44,385 nucleotides of DNA from a virus: positions 1 to 44,385 of the IMG/VR virus record IMGVR_UViG_3300049434_000008; one strand, 5' to 3'. How positions within the stretch are numbered: position 1 is the stretch's first letter; every line of letters starts with the position of its first letter. The translations under genes were made by a program, and so were the position numbers. Below the pieces are notes generated by a model that saw only the letters and a program-made list of their open reading frames with translations, was not told the DNA's origin and made no database searches. Of this stretch, positions 6,330-14,040 are shown piece by piece.

Positions 6330-6605
6330 ATGCAACCGATCGACGAAGCAGACATGGACGGCAACCAACGGTTCCTGCAGGCACTCCGGGCAGCAGCGAA
6401 GCAGGAATGCGAATGCGAAGTGCACAGGCGGCACCGGAGGGCAGCAGCCATCAGTGACGAGTTCGGCAAACACGGCCTGCTCGTTGACGACTTCCGTGCG
6501 TACCGGACCGCTGACGACCAGTTGCGGTGTGCGGTCATCTCCCGGCGCGAGGAGTTCGGTTACCGCTCGGACTACTTCGGTGAGCACCGCAACCCCGTTT
6601 CCTGA
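6330..6605 (+). CDS. Hypothetical protein
   Basis: This 91-residue charged, soluble protein starts at ATG 6330 behind AGGGGACTACCG. It has a helical N-terminus with a Cys pair ('KQECECEVHRRHRRAA') and a C-terminal 'FRAYRTADDQLRCAVISRREEFGY'. No family was recognised. It lies between the two 'EAERL' paralogs. The 58 bases before it (6272-6329) hold no other convincing gene. Confidence 0.62.
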   Translation: MQPIDEADMDGNQRFLQALRAAAKQECECEVHRRHRRAAAISDEFGKHGLLVDDFRAYRTADDQLRCAVISRREEFGYRSDYFGEHRNPVS

Positions 6606-6686
6606 TTCACCCTTTTTCGCGGCTCGGTCGGGTGTCCCCACAACCCCGACCGGGTCCGCCACACACCACACCAACCGGAGACCGTA

Positions 6687-6920
6687 ATGACGGGACCAGA
6701 GCACTACACCGAAGCGGAACGTCTCTTGCAGGCATGGGACGAAACGATGAACGAGTCGATGGGCCAGGCGGACTTTGAGATTCAGACCATCGCTGCCGCT
6801 CCGGTGGCGGCAGTGATCGTCGCCGCAGCGCAAGCCCACGCGACGCTCGCGCTAGCCGCTGCGAATGTCCCGCATCCTGCGAGCCATAACGGTGCATGGC
6901 TGTCGGCGGTGTCGTCGTGA
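6687..6920 (+). CDS. Hypothetical protein, 'EAERL' family copy 2
   Basis: This 77-residue paralog of the 6053 product has the same 'MTGPEHYTEAERLL' opening and 'AHATLALAAANV' helix, with a different middle rich in Ala/Val that could lie against a membrane. The stop overlaps the GTG of the next gene. Function unknown. Confidence 0.68.
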   Translation: MTGPEHYTEAERLLQAWDETMNESMGQADFEIQTIAAAPVAAVIVAAAQAHATLALAAANVPHPASHNGAWLSAVSS

Positions 6921-7168
6921 GCGGCCCTACTCCTAGCCAGAATCGCCTACTCGACGACGGAATCCGACGACACAGAGAAGCCAAGGCAACCGCTGACGTG
7001 CAGCGGTGCCGCGAATACAACGAGTACGGCGAACCGCTCGACGACTTCACCGCACGGGACATCGCCGGCATGTTGTGGTGCGTCGCGACACGCCTCTTCT
7101 GGGGCACGGTGGTTTTCGCCCTCATCACGTTCTGGCTCTGCTGGGCAGCAGGGCAGGTACAGACATGA
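6917..7168 (+). CDS. Tail-anchored small membrane protein
   Basis: This 83-residue protein starts at GTG (GTGA overlap with the upstream stop). The first 55 residues are polar and charged. Residues 58-78 form one membrane segment ('LFWGTVVFALITFWLCWAAG') close to the C-terminus. The stop overlaps the ATG of the RNA ligase gene, so it belongs to that operon. Function unknown. Confidence 0.65.
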   Translation: MSGPTPSQNRLLDDGIRRHREAKATADVQRCREYNEYGEPLDDFTARDIAGMLWCVATRLFWGTVVFALITFWLCWAAGQVQT

Positions 7169-8253
7169 CCAACCTGACGGACCTCTTCGACAAGAACCTG
7201 TTCGACGCGATGGTCGACGGCGGTTACGTCCGCGTCCAGCATCACCCGGAGTTCGACCTGCACATCGCTAACTACGCCGAGAAGGCGCAGTTCGAGCACG
7301 TCTGGAACGACGTCACACTGACCTGCCGGGGTTTGATCTTCGATTCATCGGGGGAGATCAAGGCCCGGCCGTACCGGAAGTTCTTCAACTACGGCGACGA
7401 GCAGAACACCGGCCCGCTGGACCTCGACGCGCCCGTAGTGGTCACGGACAAACTTGACGGGTCACTCGGCATCCTGTACCCGACACCGCACGGCGGCTGG
7501 GCTATCTCTACACGCGGGTCGTTCACCAGCGACCAGGCACTGCACGCCACTCAGGTATTGCAGAGTCGGTACCCGGACTTCCAGCCGCTGCCGAACTTCA
7601 CCTACCTCTGGGAGATCGTGTACCCGGAGAACAGGATCGTCGTCGACTACAACGGGTTCGATGACCTGATCCTCCACGGACTCATGCACATTCCAACCGG
7701 GCGGGTCTCTGAAACGTTGGGTGATGACACATGGCTCGGACCGGAAGCTGAGACGTTCGGGTACGAGTCACTCTCCCAAGCCATCGCTGCGGCACCACGG
7801 GCTAACCGTGAAGGGTTGGTTGTCCGGTACACCGACACCGACCTGATGGTGAAGCTGAAGCAAGAGGACTACGTCGCACTGCACCGCATCATCACCGGGT
7901 TGAACGCCCGGACAGTGTGGGAGTGGATCGGCGGCGGCAAGACGGTCGGGGACTTGTGCGCGACCCTGCCTGACGAGTTCCACGGCTGGGTCCTGGACCT
8001 CGTCGCCGAACTGGAAACCGCAGCCGCCCAAATGTTGAAAGGCGCGCAGGAAGCCCACGCGCAGATCCTCGCGTCCTTACCGCTGGTGTACGGGCGCCGG
8101 GACTACGCCGCCCTAGCGTCGAAATCTGCATACCGGCCCTACCTGTTCCTGCTGCTCGACGGCAGGGAGCAGACGTGCCGGGAATCTATCTGGCGCGAGA
8201 TTAAACCATCTGGCGCGCGGTCGATGGTCAACCATTCGGAGACAGTCGCATGA
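7165..8253 (+). CDS. RNA ligase, T4 Rnl1-like
   Basis: A 362-residue ATP-dependent ligase that would seal broken RNA ends (5'-phosphate to 3'-OH). The adenylated lysine is Lys96 in motif I ('DKLDGSLG'). Other nucleotidyltransferase motifs follow: 'STRG' (residues 115-118), 'LWEIVYPENRIVV' (motif III, about 148-160), 'REGLVVRY' (motif IV, about 215-222) and 'MVKLKQ' (motif V, Lys230 and Lys232). The last 120 residues are helical, like the Rnl1 C-terminal domain. It is coupled by ATGA to a polynucleotide kinase-phosphatase; in T4 this pair repairs host tRNA cut by the PrrC anticodon nuclease. A similar anti-defence job is inferred here. A DNA ligase is unlikely because there is no OB-fold tail. 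Confidence 0.9.
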   Translation: MTNLTDLFDKNLFDAMVDGGYVRVQHHPEFDLHIANYAEKAQFEHVWNDVTLTCRGLIFDSSGEIKARPYRKFFNYGDEQNTGPLDLDAPVVVTDKLDGSLGILYPTPHGGWAISTRGSFTSDQALHATQVLQSRYPDFQPLPNFTYLWEIVYPENRIVVDYNGFDDLILHGLMHIPTGRVSETLGDDTWLGPEAETFGYESLSQAIAAAPRANREGLVVRYTDTDLMVKLKQEDYVALHRIITGLNARTVWEWIGGGKTVGDLCATLPDEFHGWVLDLVAELETAAAQMLKGAQEAHAQILASLPLVYGRRDYAALASKSAYRPYLFLLLDGREQTCRESIWREIKPSGARSMVNHSETVA

Positions 8254-9185
8254 GCACCCTGCACCTAACCAGAGGACTCCCAGCGTCGGGTAAGACGACG
8301 TTCGCCAAAGCATGGGTAGCGGAAGACCCGGAACATCGGGTGCGGTTGAACCGGGACGACATCCGGGCCATGGTCCACACCGAGCACGGCGGGTACCTCA
8401 CCGAGCGCGCAACAACGATCGTCCAGCACAACGCCGCGAACGGGCTGCTCCGCAAGGGCTACGACATCATCGTCGATGATACGAACTTCACCGCCAGGTT
8501 CGTCAAGGAATGGCTGAAGCTCGCAGAGCGGCAGGGCGCAACCGTCGAATGGCATGACCAGTTCCTTCAGGTAGGTCTACAGGAATGCATAGACCGGGAC
8601 GAGGTTAGAGCGGTACGCGGTGGGCATTCCGTCGGGCCGAAGGTCATCCAGTCGATGCATGACCGGTACCTTGCGTCGGGCAGGCTCGAGCGGCCAACCG
8701 TGGACGGTTCCGCTGATTCGGCGAAGCCCTACACCGGAACGCCGGGGGCGCGGAAGGCCGTCATCGTCGACATCGACGGCACGCTCGCACTGAACCTGGG
8801 CGGACGGTCTCCCTATGACTGGCAGCGGGTCGGCGAAGACTCCGTCAACCGCCCGGTGGCGGACATGGTCGACATGTTCCAGCAAGCCGGGTACGAGCTG
8901 ATCTTGATGTCCGGGCGGGACGAGATCTGCCGCGAAGCCACCGAGCAGTGGCTGTTCGACAACGGCATCCTCACCGACCGGCTGGGGTGGGAAGTGTTCC
9001 CGCACCTGTTCATGCGGGCACATGAGGACAACCGGAAAGACTCCATCGTCAAACTCGAACTGTTTGACCTGCTGGTCCGGGACCATTTCGACGTCAAGTA
9101 CGTCATCGACGACCGTAACCAAGTCGTAGCGGCGTGGCGGTCGATCGGGCTGACGGTCCTGCAAGTCGCTGACGGTGACTTCTGA
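8250..9185 (+). CDS. Polynucleotide kinase / 3'-phosphatase, T4 Pnkp-like
   Basis: A 311-residue two-domain end-healing enzyme. Residues 1-150 form the 5'-OH kinase: Walker A 'GLPASGKT' (9-16) and 'RLNRDDIRAM' (32-41), matching the T4 Pnkp acceptor-site Asp/Arg signature. Residues 168-311 form a HAD-type phosphatase: 'VDIDGTL' with Asp174 and Asp176, 'LMSGRDE', and a final 'YVIDDRNQVV'. Together these convert 2',3'-cyclic phosphate or 3'-phosphate and 5'-OH ends to ligatable ends. The gene is coupled to the upstream RNA ligase, making a complete heal-and-seal cassette. The following small membrane gene starts on its stop codon. Confidence 0.93.
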   Translation: MSTLHLTRGLPASGKTTFAKAWVAEDPEHRVRLNRDDIRAMVHTEHGGYLTERATTIVQHNAANGLLRKGYDIIVDDTNFTARFVKEWLKLAERQGATVEWHDQFLQVGLQECIDRDEVRAVRGGHSVGPKVIQSMHDRYLASGRLERPTVDGSADSAKPYTGTPGARKAVIVDIDGTLALNLGGRSPYDWQRVGEDSVNRPVADMVDMFQQAGYELILMSGRDEICREATEQWLFDNGILTDRLGWEVFPHLFMRAHEDNRKDSIVKLELFDLLVRDHFDVKYVIDDRNQVVAAWRSIGLTVLQVADGDF

Positions 9186-9283
9186 TGACCGTCTTCCGTC
9201 GTGTGGGGGTTGTGGCTGGCCTCGCCTGCTGGGTGCTGGCTGGGGTAGTAGCCGCCTGGATCAGACAGTGGACACGGACATGA
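9185..9283 (+). CDS. 32-residue single-pass membrane microprotein
   Basis: This short gene is wedged exactly between its neighbours: its ATG shares a base with the stop of the kinase-phosphatase and its TGA overlaps the ATG of the DUF1643 gene. The product is almost entirely one membrane helix (residues 6-26) with basic residues at both ends ('MTVFRR' and 'RQWTRT'). The strict coupling supports real translation. Function unknown. Confidence 0.55.
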   Translation: MTVFRRVGVVAGLACWVLAGVVAAWIRQWTRT

Positions 9284-9741
9284 CGGGCTACCGGTACACG
9301 CTCACCCGCGAATGGGAATCAGACACTCCGGGCTGTGTCCTCTGGGTGATGCTAAACCCGTCAACGGCCGACGAATCGAACGACGACGCGACTATCCGCA
9401 AGGTCACCAAGTTCTCGAAGGCGTGGGGATACGGGTCGCTCGAGGTCGTTAATCTCTTCGCCGCTAGGGCGACCGACCCCGACGAGTTGAAGCGGATCGC
9501 TCATCCGGTCGGGATGGAGAACGACCACCACATCGGGCAGGCACTGCTACGTGCGTCGATCATCGTTGCAGCGTGGGGAGCGTCCTACCCCGCCGTCTTG
9601 TCGATGCGTCCTTACCGGATGCGGAAACTGCTGCTCCAAAGCGGCCTCCCGGTCCACCATCTTGGACTGACGAAGGCTGGCGACCCGCGCCACCCGCTGT
9701 ATGTCAAAGACGCCGAGCCGCTCATTGCGTGGTCGCCGTGA
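9280..9741 (+). CDS. DUF1643 family protein
   Basis: This 153-residue protein starts at ATG 9280. The family pattern is clear: 'YRYTLTREW', 'LWVMLNPSTADESNDDATI', 'LEVVNLFAARATDPDELK', a central 'VAAWG', and a C-terminal 'HHLGLTKAGDPRHPLYV'. DUF1643 proteins are common in phages and bacteria; I know of no established activity, though the conserved N/S/D and H residues suggest an enzyme or nucleotide-related role. It directly follows the RNA-repair genes in one overlapping operon. Confidence 0.88.
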   Translation: MTGYRYTLTREWESDTPGCVLWVMLNPSTADESNDDATIRKVTKFSKAWGYGSLEVVNLFAARATDPDELKRIAHPVGMENDHHIGQALLRASIIVAAWGASYPAVLSMRPYRMRKLLLQSGLPVHHLGLTKAGDPRHPLYVKDAEPLIAWSP

Positions 9742-9866
9742 GGTACCACCTGGCTCGTCTCCGTTGCTGGGCCTACTACCGGAGGGGCGCCGACTTCTGG
9801 GCTGGGCTCCGGACAGGTTGGTTCCGCGACGACCACTTCGATGTATACCCCGAGGACGACTCATGA
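9738..9866 (+). CDS. 42-residue hypothetical protein
   Basis: It starts with GTG overlapping the DUF1643 stop (GTGA) and ends with ATGA overlap into the methyltransferase gene. The product is rich in aromatic and Arg residues ('RRGADFWAGLRTGWFRDDHF'). No family was recognised; coupling on both sides is the main evidence. Confidence 0.5.
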   Translation: MRYHLARLRCWAYYRRGADFWAGLRTGWFRDDHFDVYPEDDS

Positions 9867-10396
9867 GCTTGGTCGGGTTCAGAGCGCAGAACCATCCGCA
9901 GCAGACAAGGTTTCGGGCGGCGGCGAAGGACGAGATCGACGACCGCGCGACGACGCTGGAAGTGTTCGAGCCGCTGAACGAGCGGTTCCGGTTCACCGTC
10001 GATGTTGCTGCAGCGGCTCACAACACGAAGCTGCCACGGTTCTACGACCGTGACGAAGACGGACTGCAGCACGGCTGGGGCAGTGAGCGCGTCTGGTGCA
10101 ACCCCCCGTACTCCGACATTCGCCCTTGGGTTGAGAAAGCATGGGAAGAGTGGGACACGTGGCCGCCCGACGCGCCAGCCACCGCAGACCTGATCGTCAT
10201 GCTCCTTCCCGCGAACCGCACCGAGCAGAAGTGGTGGCAGGAACTCGTAGAGCCACACTTGCGGGCCAAGCGGTCCGACTTCCACTGCGAGTTTCTATCT
10301 GGCCGGATGCGATTCCTTCGCGCTGGACAGACGGAGATCGGACCTAATGAGCGGCCCCCGTTCGGCGTCTGCCTGCTGATCTGGCAAAGGCAGTGA
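9863..10396 (+). CDS. Dam-type phage N6-adenine methyltransferase
   Basis: This 177-residue protein starts at ATG 9863. It matches the phage DNA N-6-adenine-methyltransferase family: 'TLEVFEPLNERFRFTVDVAA', 'NTKLPRFYDRDEDGL', the catalytic 'NPPY' at residues 80-83, 'VMLLPANRTEQKWW' and 'FLSGRMRF'. It would methylate adenine in phage DNA, typically in short sites, as protection from restriction. The position after DUF1643 and before recombination genes fits an early modification gene. Target site unknown. Confidence 0.9.
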   Translation: MSLVGFRAQNHPQQTRFRAAAKDEIDDRATTLEVFEPLNERFRFTVDVAAAAHNTKLPRFYDRDEDGLQHGWGSERVWCNPPYSDIRPWVEKAWEEWDTWPPDAPATADLIVMLLPANRTEQKWWQELVEPHLRAKRSDFHCEFLSGRMRFLRAGQTEIGPNERPPFGVCLLIWQRQ

Positions 10397-10551
10397 CCAT
10401 CTGCGAGTTCGAAGTCCACTGGTGGGACTGCGACCTCGACGAAACCTGCACCAGACCCCTCGGCCACCGAGGACACCACACAGACGGACTTTGGTGGTTC
10501 GACCAGCAAGGCCATCGGGTACCCAGAGACACAGAACAGGACACGACATGA
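10393..10551 (+). CDS. 52-residue Cys/His-rich hypothetical protein
   Basis: It starts with GTG overlapping the methyltransferase stop and ends with ATGA overlap into the annealing-type gene. It contains three Cys and three His ('EFEVHWWDCDLDETC' and 'RPLGHRGHH'), which could hold a zinc ion. Function unknown. Confidence 0.55.
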   Translation: MTICEFEVHWWDCDLDETCTRPLGHRGHHTDGLWWFDQQGHRVPRDTEQDTT

Positions 10552-11219
10552 CCAACCCGTTAGAGGCGCTGCAGAAGCCCTTCCCGAAGACGAAGATCGG
10601 CAAACTCCCGAAGATCACATGCGGAGCCTGCTCGAAGTCGAACACCAAGAACTGCCAGGAACATAAGAAGCGCAGGTGCGTCGACTGCGGCAACTACATC
10701 ACCACCGCCCACCTCCACCTCGATTACGTCGGGCACGCTGAGGTGACCCGCCGGCTGCTCGAGGTTGACCCTCGGTATGAGTGGGAGCCGGTCGCGTTCG
10801 ACGCGAATGGCCTGCCTGCTCTGGACAGTTCGGGTGGGATGTGGATCCGGCTCACCGTCCACGACGCTGACGGCCTCCCCGTCACACGGCTGGGGTACGG
10901 GGACGCGCCGGGGAAAAGCTCGGCGATGAAGGAGCTGATCGGTGACGCGATCCGCAATGCCGGTATGCGGTTCGGGATCGCCCTCGATCTGTGGTCGAAG
11001 GAACGGGACGACTACACGGTTGAGGAGGGCACTCCACCGCCCCCACCGCCGCCTGTGAAGACGTACGCGCAGTACCTGGAAATGATCGTCACTTCCTCCG
11101 ATATGGGGACGTTGGCGAAGGTGGGGACAGAGATGGCCGCCGCGTCCATCCCGGAGGGTGACCGGACGGCTTTGCGGGCTGAGTACACCGCCCGCCTGAA
11201 GGAGCTGAAAGCGTCATGA
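10548..11219 (+). CDS. Probable single-strand annealing protein (Rad52/Erf-like)
   Basis: A 223-residue protein. Residues 25-50 carry four Cys in two pairs ('CGACSKSNTKNC', 'RRCVDCGN'), probably zinc-binding. Residues 55-160 show the pattern of phage Rad52/Erf-like annealing proteins: 'AEVTRRLLEVDPRYEW', a beta strand, 'RLGYGDA', then 'SAMKELIGDAIRNAGMRFGI'. A Pro run and a helical tail follow. It is coupled by ATGA to a YqaJ exonuclease, the usual partner in phage two-component recombination. The exact annealing superfamily cannot be fixed by eye. Confidence 0.75.
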   Translation: MTNPLEALQKPFPKTKIGKLPKITCGACSKSNTKNCQEHKKRRCVDCGNYITTAHLHLDYVGHAEVTRRLLEVDPRYEWEPVAFDANGLPALDSSGGMWIRLTVHDADGLPVTRLGYGDAPGKSSAMKELIGDAIRNAGMRFGIALDLWSKERDDYTVEEGTPPPPPPPVKTYAQYLEMIVTSSDMGTLAKVGTEMAAASIPEGDRTALRAEYTARLKELKAS

Positions 11220-12079
11220 CTGAACTGTCGCCGCTGCGGGTTGGGCGGATCACGGGGTCGCGGGTGTCGAAGATCCTCGGCAAGTCACCGTACGGGGATC
11301 GGGCGTCGGTGCTGCGGGAAATGGTCCGCGAACGCCTCGGTGGGGTTACGGAGTTCACGGGGAACATCGCAACCCAATGGGGTTTGGACCACGAGAACGA
11401 AGCCATCACAGAGTACGAGCGGTACCGGGGTGTGATGGTCACCGAAGGTCAGGAGATCGCGATCCACCCGACCCACGACTACCTCGCGGTCACCCCGGAC
11501 GGGTTGGTTGGAGACGCGGGGATGGTAGAAGTTAAATGCCCCTACCGAGCCGGGTACATCTCCATCGAAGACCGCCCGGACTACTTCGAGCAGATCCAAC
11601 TACAGCTGCATGTGACGGGCCGGGCGTGGTCTGACTTCGTTGTGTGGCGCACCACCGGAATCTCCGTATCCACCGTCCTACGGGATGACGGCTGGCTCAC
11701 CCAGCATCGGGGAGAGTTCGAAGAGTTCATGGTCGAGTACGAGACGATCATCGCCAACCCCGACCTGGCCGCGCCGTTCCTCGACGCGACGGGCCCGGAT
11801 GAGCGGGACGACTTCGACTGGCAGTTGGCCGCCGTCGAATACCTGGAGGCGAACGCGGCCCTGAAACGCGCTGAGACCGCACGGGACACCGCACGGGGCC
11901 GACTCATCGAACTGGCCGGCGACGAGCCCGCACGGGGCGGTGGGGTGCTGCTGCTCCGCACGGAACGTAAGGGCTCGGTCGACTACGCGAAGGCTGTCAA
12001 GGAGAACCTGCCTGGTGTCGACCTCGAGCCTTACCGCAAGGCCGGTTCCGTCGTGGTGTCTGTCCGGGTCGCGTCATGA
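11216..12079 (+). CDS. YqaJ-like viral exonuclease
   Basis: This 287-residue nuclease of the lambda-Exo/YqaJ fold would chew one strand of DNA ends to feed the annealing protein made just upstream. Visible motifs: 'RITGSRVSKILGKSPYGD' (11-28), 'GLDHENEAI', the metal ligands 'VTPDG' with Asp95 and 'VEVKCPY' with Glu105 and Lys107, and 'QIQLQLHVTG'. The C-terminal 80 residues are helical. Start and end are coupled to neighbours (ATGA). Confidence 0.9.
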   Translation: MTELSPLRVGRITGSRVSKILGKSPYGDRASVLREMVRERLGGVTEFTGNIATQWGLDHENEAITEYERYRGVMVTEGQEIAIHPTHDYLAVTPDGLVGDAGMVEVKCPYRAGYISIEDRPDYFEQIQLQLHVTGRAWSDFVVWRTTGISVSTVLRDDGWLTQHRGEFEEFMVEYETIIANPDLAAPFLDATGPDERDDFDWQLAAVEYLEANAALKRAETARDTARGRLIELAGDEPARGGGVLLLRTERKGSVDYAKAVKENLPGVDLEPYRKAGSVVVSVRVAS

Positions 12080-12219
12080 GTCACGTCGAGGTGTTCGTCA
12101 CCGACTACACCCATATCTGGGGTTGGCAGTGCTTGGACTGCGGCGCGACCAACGCTGGATATCGGGCTATGGGTACCGCTGAGCATGACGGCGACCTGCA
12201 TGTTTGCGAGGAGTCGTGA
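12076..12219 (+). CDS. 47-residue zinc-ribbon-like protein
   Basis: A short product with 'WQCLDCGATNAGYRA' (C-x2-C), a later Cys and several His, consistent with a single zinc site. The start overlaps the exonuclease stop, and its TGA overlaps the GTG of the HNH gene. Function unknown. Confidence 0.55.
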   Translation: MSHVEVFVTDYTHIWGWQCLDCGATNAGYRAMGTAEHDGDLHVCEES

Positions 12220-12491
12220 GGGCCGTCAGTAAGAAGCGGGCAGCGGCCAACCGGCTGCGGGTGAAGAACCTCGCGCATGTCCGGGAGTTCCAGACGTGGT
12301 GCTCGAAATGCGGGCAGACGGGTGTCGGTTTGGACGCGCACGAGTTGAAGTCCCGCGCCCAGGGCGGGTCGATCACCGACCTGGAGAACATCGTCCTACT
12401 GTGCCGACCCTGCCACCAGCAGATCACCGAGAACCATCGAGAAGCCGCTGAGCAGGGCTGGGCTGTCAGCAAGAAATGGGGGGCGGCATGA
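12216..12491 (+). CDS. HNH endonuclease
   Basis: This 91-residue protein starts at GTG. It has a basic N-terminus ('KKRAAANRLRVKN'), a first zinc pair ('WCSKCGQ'), the HNH core with 'LDAHELKSRAQGGSITDLEN' and a second zinc pair 'LLCRPCHQQI'. It would nick or cut DNA. Located among recombination genes rather than at the terminase (a different HNH gene is at 25623), it may be a recombination nuclease or a stripped homing-type enzyme. Confidence 0.88.
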   Translation: MRAVSKKRAAANRLRVKNLAHVREFQTWCSKCGQTGVGLDAHELKSRAQGGSITDLENIVLLCRPCHQQITENHREAAEQGWAVSKKWGAA

Positions 12492-12847
12492 AGTACACGC
12501 TGCAACTGAGCATCACCCGCCCGCCGCTGTCGCTGAACGTGCCGATGAACCACTACGCCAAGGCGCGGATCGTCCGAGAGTTGAAGGATGAAGCGCACAC
12601 CCGCTGCCTGGCGCTGAAGATCCCGAAGGGCTGCAAGCAGGCCACTTACACGCTGACTTACCACCCGTCTGATCTGCGAAGTCGGGACACGGACAACCCC
12701 ACCCCGACACTGAAAGCCCTCATCGACGGCGCCACCCGCTACGGGGTGACGGCTGATGACTCGTCGGAGTACGTCACCTCCAGCTGCGTAATCGGCAAGG
12801 TACGGAAGCCGTCCGAAGTGACGTTGACTATCGAGGTTGTCCAGTGA
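12488..12847 (+). CDS. rusA: RusA-like Holliday junction resolvase
   Basis: A 119-residue protein. The RusA signature is present: 'SDLRSRDTDNPTPTLKALID' with Asp67, Asp69, Lys76 and Asp80, followed by 'GVTADDSSEY' with Asp90 and Asp91. RusA dimers cut four-way junctions formed in recombination and replication. It follows annealing, exonuclease and HNH genes and completes the recombination set. Confidence 0.85.
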   Translation: MKYTLQLSITRPPLSLNVPMNHYAKARIVRELKDEAHTRCLALKIPKGCKQATYTLTYHPSDLRSRDTDNPTPTLKALIDGATRYGVTADDSSEYVTSSCVIGKVRKPSEVTLTIEVVQ

Positions 12848-13227
12848 GGGCCCTCCAGATCGTCCACGGATCGGAAGCTGTCTACCGCCGTGGGTGCCGG
12901 TGCGATACGTGCGTGCAATCGTCCCGACGGAGGACGAACGCGTACCGGGCACGCATCCGGGGTGGTGGCGTCCCGCATCTTGAAGGGAAGCCGGTCTCGG
13001 CCGCGACCTTCACGCGGTTCTTCTGCCGCTGCAATGACTGCCGCAGCGCGTACCTGGCGAAGCGGGAAGATGCTCGGCTTGAGCGTCTCGGCAGGAAACT
13101 CCCGCCACGCCCCAGATTGGTCGTGGAGCAGACGATCGCACGGTACGGGGTGCGGGGCGCGATGGACAGGCTGGGTATGTCCTACGACGAACTGAAGCCG
13201 CTGCTGGACGTGATGTCCGGTGACTGA
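12844..13227 (+). CDS. Hypothetical Cys-rich DNA-binding-type protein
   Basis: This 127-residue protein starts at GTG overlapping the RusA stop. The N-terminal half has two Cys clusters ('YRRGCRCDTCVQSSRR' and 'FFCRCNDCRSAY'), each followed by basic residues, and each probably binds zinc. The last 35 residues ('IARYGVRGAMDRLGMSYDEL') look like a helix-turn-helix. The pattern 'HGSEAVYRRGCRCDTC' recurs in actinophage proteins of unknown role. Nucleic-acid binding is inferred. Confidence 0.68.
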   Translation: MRALQIVHGSEAVYRRGCRCDTCVQSSRRRTNAYRARIRGGGVPHLEGKPVSAATFTRFFCRCNDCRSAYLAKREDARLERLGRKLPPRPRLVVEQTIARYGVRGAMDRLGMSYDELKPLLDVMSGD

Positions 13228-13408
13228 CGTGACTTTGATGCAGTACCTGCGTCCGTTCCACGGAGGCCAATCCGCTACCAACCGACTCATCGGTGGCGGG
13301 CATGTGAGCGTCAACGGAACCATCATCTTCATCCCCGACTATCCGCTGTATGACGGGGATCTGATCCAGGTCGGCAAGTCCTGGCGCCGGGTTGTGGGTG
13401 CGGCGTGA
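13220..13408 (+). CDS. S4-like RNA-binding domain protein
   Basis: A 62-residue protein whose middle follows the S4 pattern: 'TNRLIGGGHVSVNGTIIFIP', then 'YPLYDGDLIQVGK'. S4 domains bind structured RNA. It would be a stand-alone domain with no enzyme attached. It starts with GTG, overlapping the previous gene by 8 bases. A role with the RNA-repair genes 4 kb upstream is possible but not shown. Confidence 0.68.
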   Translation: MTDVTLMQYLRPFHGGQSATNRLIGGGHVSVNGTIIFIPDYPLYDGDLIQVGKSWRRVVGAA

Positions 13409-13599
13409 CCGAACATTACGAGGACCTCGGAGGGCAACCCGTGAGGCTCGGGAAGTTCAAAGGCAAACCCGCCTCATGGGGTGGGTGTGTCCACACCGAA
13501 GACCCGTGGGGGCATTACCTCGACCCGGACGGCAAACCCACCGGACGTAGATGCCCCTGCTGCTACGAGCCACCAACAGACGAAACTGAGGGAAAGTGA
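13405..13599 (+). CDS. 64-residue hypothetical protein with C-terminal Cys triplet
   Basis: Starts with GTG overlapping the S4-like gene. It has one Cys mid-protein ('WGGCVHTEDPWGHYLDPDG') and 'RRCPCCYEP' near the end, a probable zinc site. No known family. Confidence 0.55.
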   Translation: MTEHYEDLGGQPVRLGKFKGKPASWGGCVHTEDPWGHYLDPDGKPTGRRCPCCYEPPTDETEGK

Positions 13600-13605
13600 T
13601 GATCA

Positions 13606-13992
13606 ATGGGGCTTCATTGGGTCCGTTTGGACTCGAATATCGCGTCGCACGACAAGATTCTGCGCCTATTGGAGATGAAAGACGGCACCAAAGCGGCGTG
13701 GGCTTACGTCTGCGGGCTAGGGCATTGCGGCGGACACGGATCGGATGGGCTCATAACTTTCCAGTCGCTGCCGTTCATTCACTGCACGAAACGGCACGCG
13801 GAGATGCTGGTCGAGGTCGGACTGTGGCAGCCCGTTCCGCTCGGCTGGCAGGTGCCCAACTGGGCTACAAGGCAGGAATCATCGGGAATTACCGACGCGA
13901 AACGGATCGCGCAGTCCGTCGGTGCTCACAAGGCGAACTGTCAACGGTGGCACGGGATGGACTGCGGATGCTGGAAGGAACACGTCGCTTAA
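13606..13992 (+). CDS. Replication-type phage protein, possibly shortened
   Basis: This 128-residue protein opens 'MGLHWVRLDSNIASHDKILR', a start I recall from actinophage replication or primosome-type proteins. It has a winged-helix-like N-terminal half ('KAAWAYVCGLGHCGG', 'FIHCTKRHAEMLVEVGLW') and a Cys/His-rich end. Known relatives, as I remember them, are longer and continue with Thr/Glu/Asp-rich linkers. Here the frame stops at 13992, but the -1 frame after it reads 'RLTESVKRLGPVTDCPESH' and stays open to 14165. So the gene may be truncated by a frameshift, or an extension may be made by frameshifting. A palindrome covers the stop codon. Confidence 0.68.
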   Translation: MGLHWVRLDSNIASHDKILRLLEMKDGTKAAWAYVCGLGHCGGHGSDGLITFQSLPFIHCTKRHAEMLVEVGLWQPVPLGWQVPNWATRQESSGITDAKRIAQSVGAHKANCQRWHGMDCGCWKEHVA

Positions 13993-14040
13993 CTGAGTCA
14001 GTTAAGCGACTCGGTCCAGTGACTGACTGCCCCGAGTCGC
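13984..14040. repeat. Overlapping perfect palindrome and hairpin
   Basis: A perfect palindrome with 13-base arms and a 1-base centre spans 13984-14010. A second inverted repeat pairs GCGACTCGG (14006-14014) with CCGAGTCGC (14032-14040) around a 17-base loop. Both use GCGAC at 14006-14010, so in RNA or single-stranded DNA the two structures exclude each other. The stop codon of the 13606 gene lies in the first arm. Candidate origin, operator or RNA switch. Confidence 0.7.

Noticed and set aside
6268-6687. Open frame starting at an ATGA overlap, about 139 codons
   Set aside because: Thr/Ser/Arg-rich noise-like product; a better gene with a good ribosome site (6330-6605) and the next gene cover the same bases.
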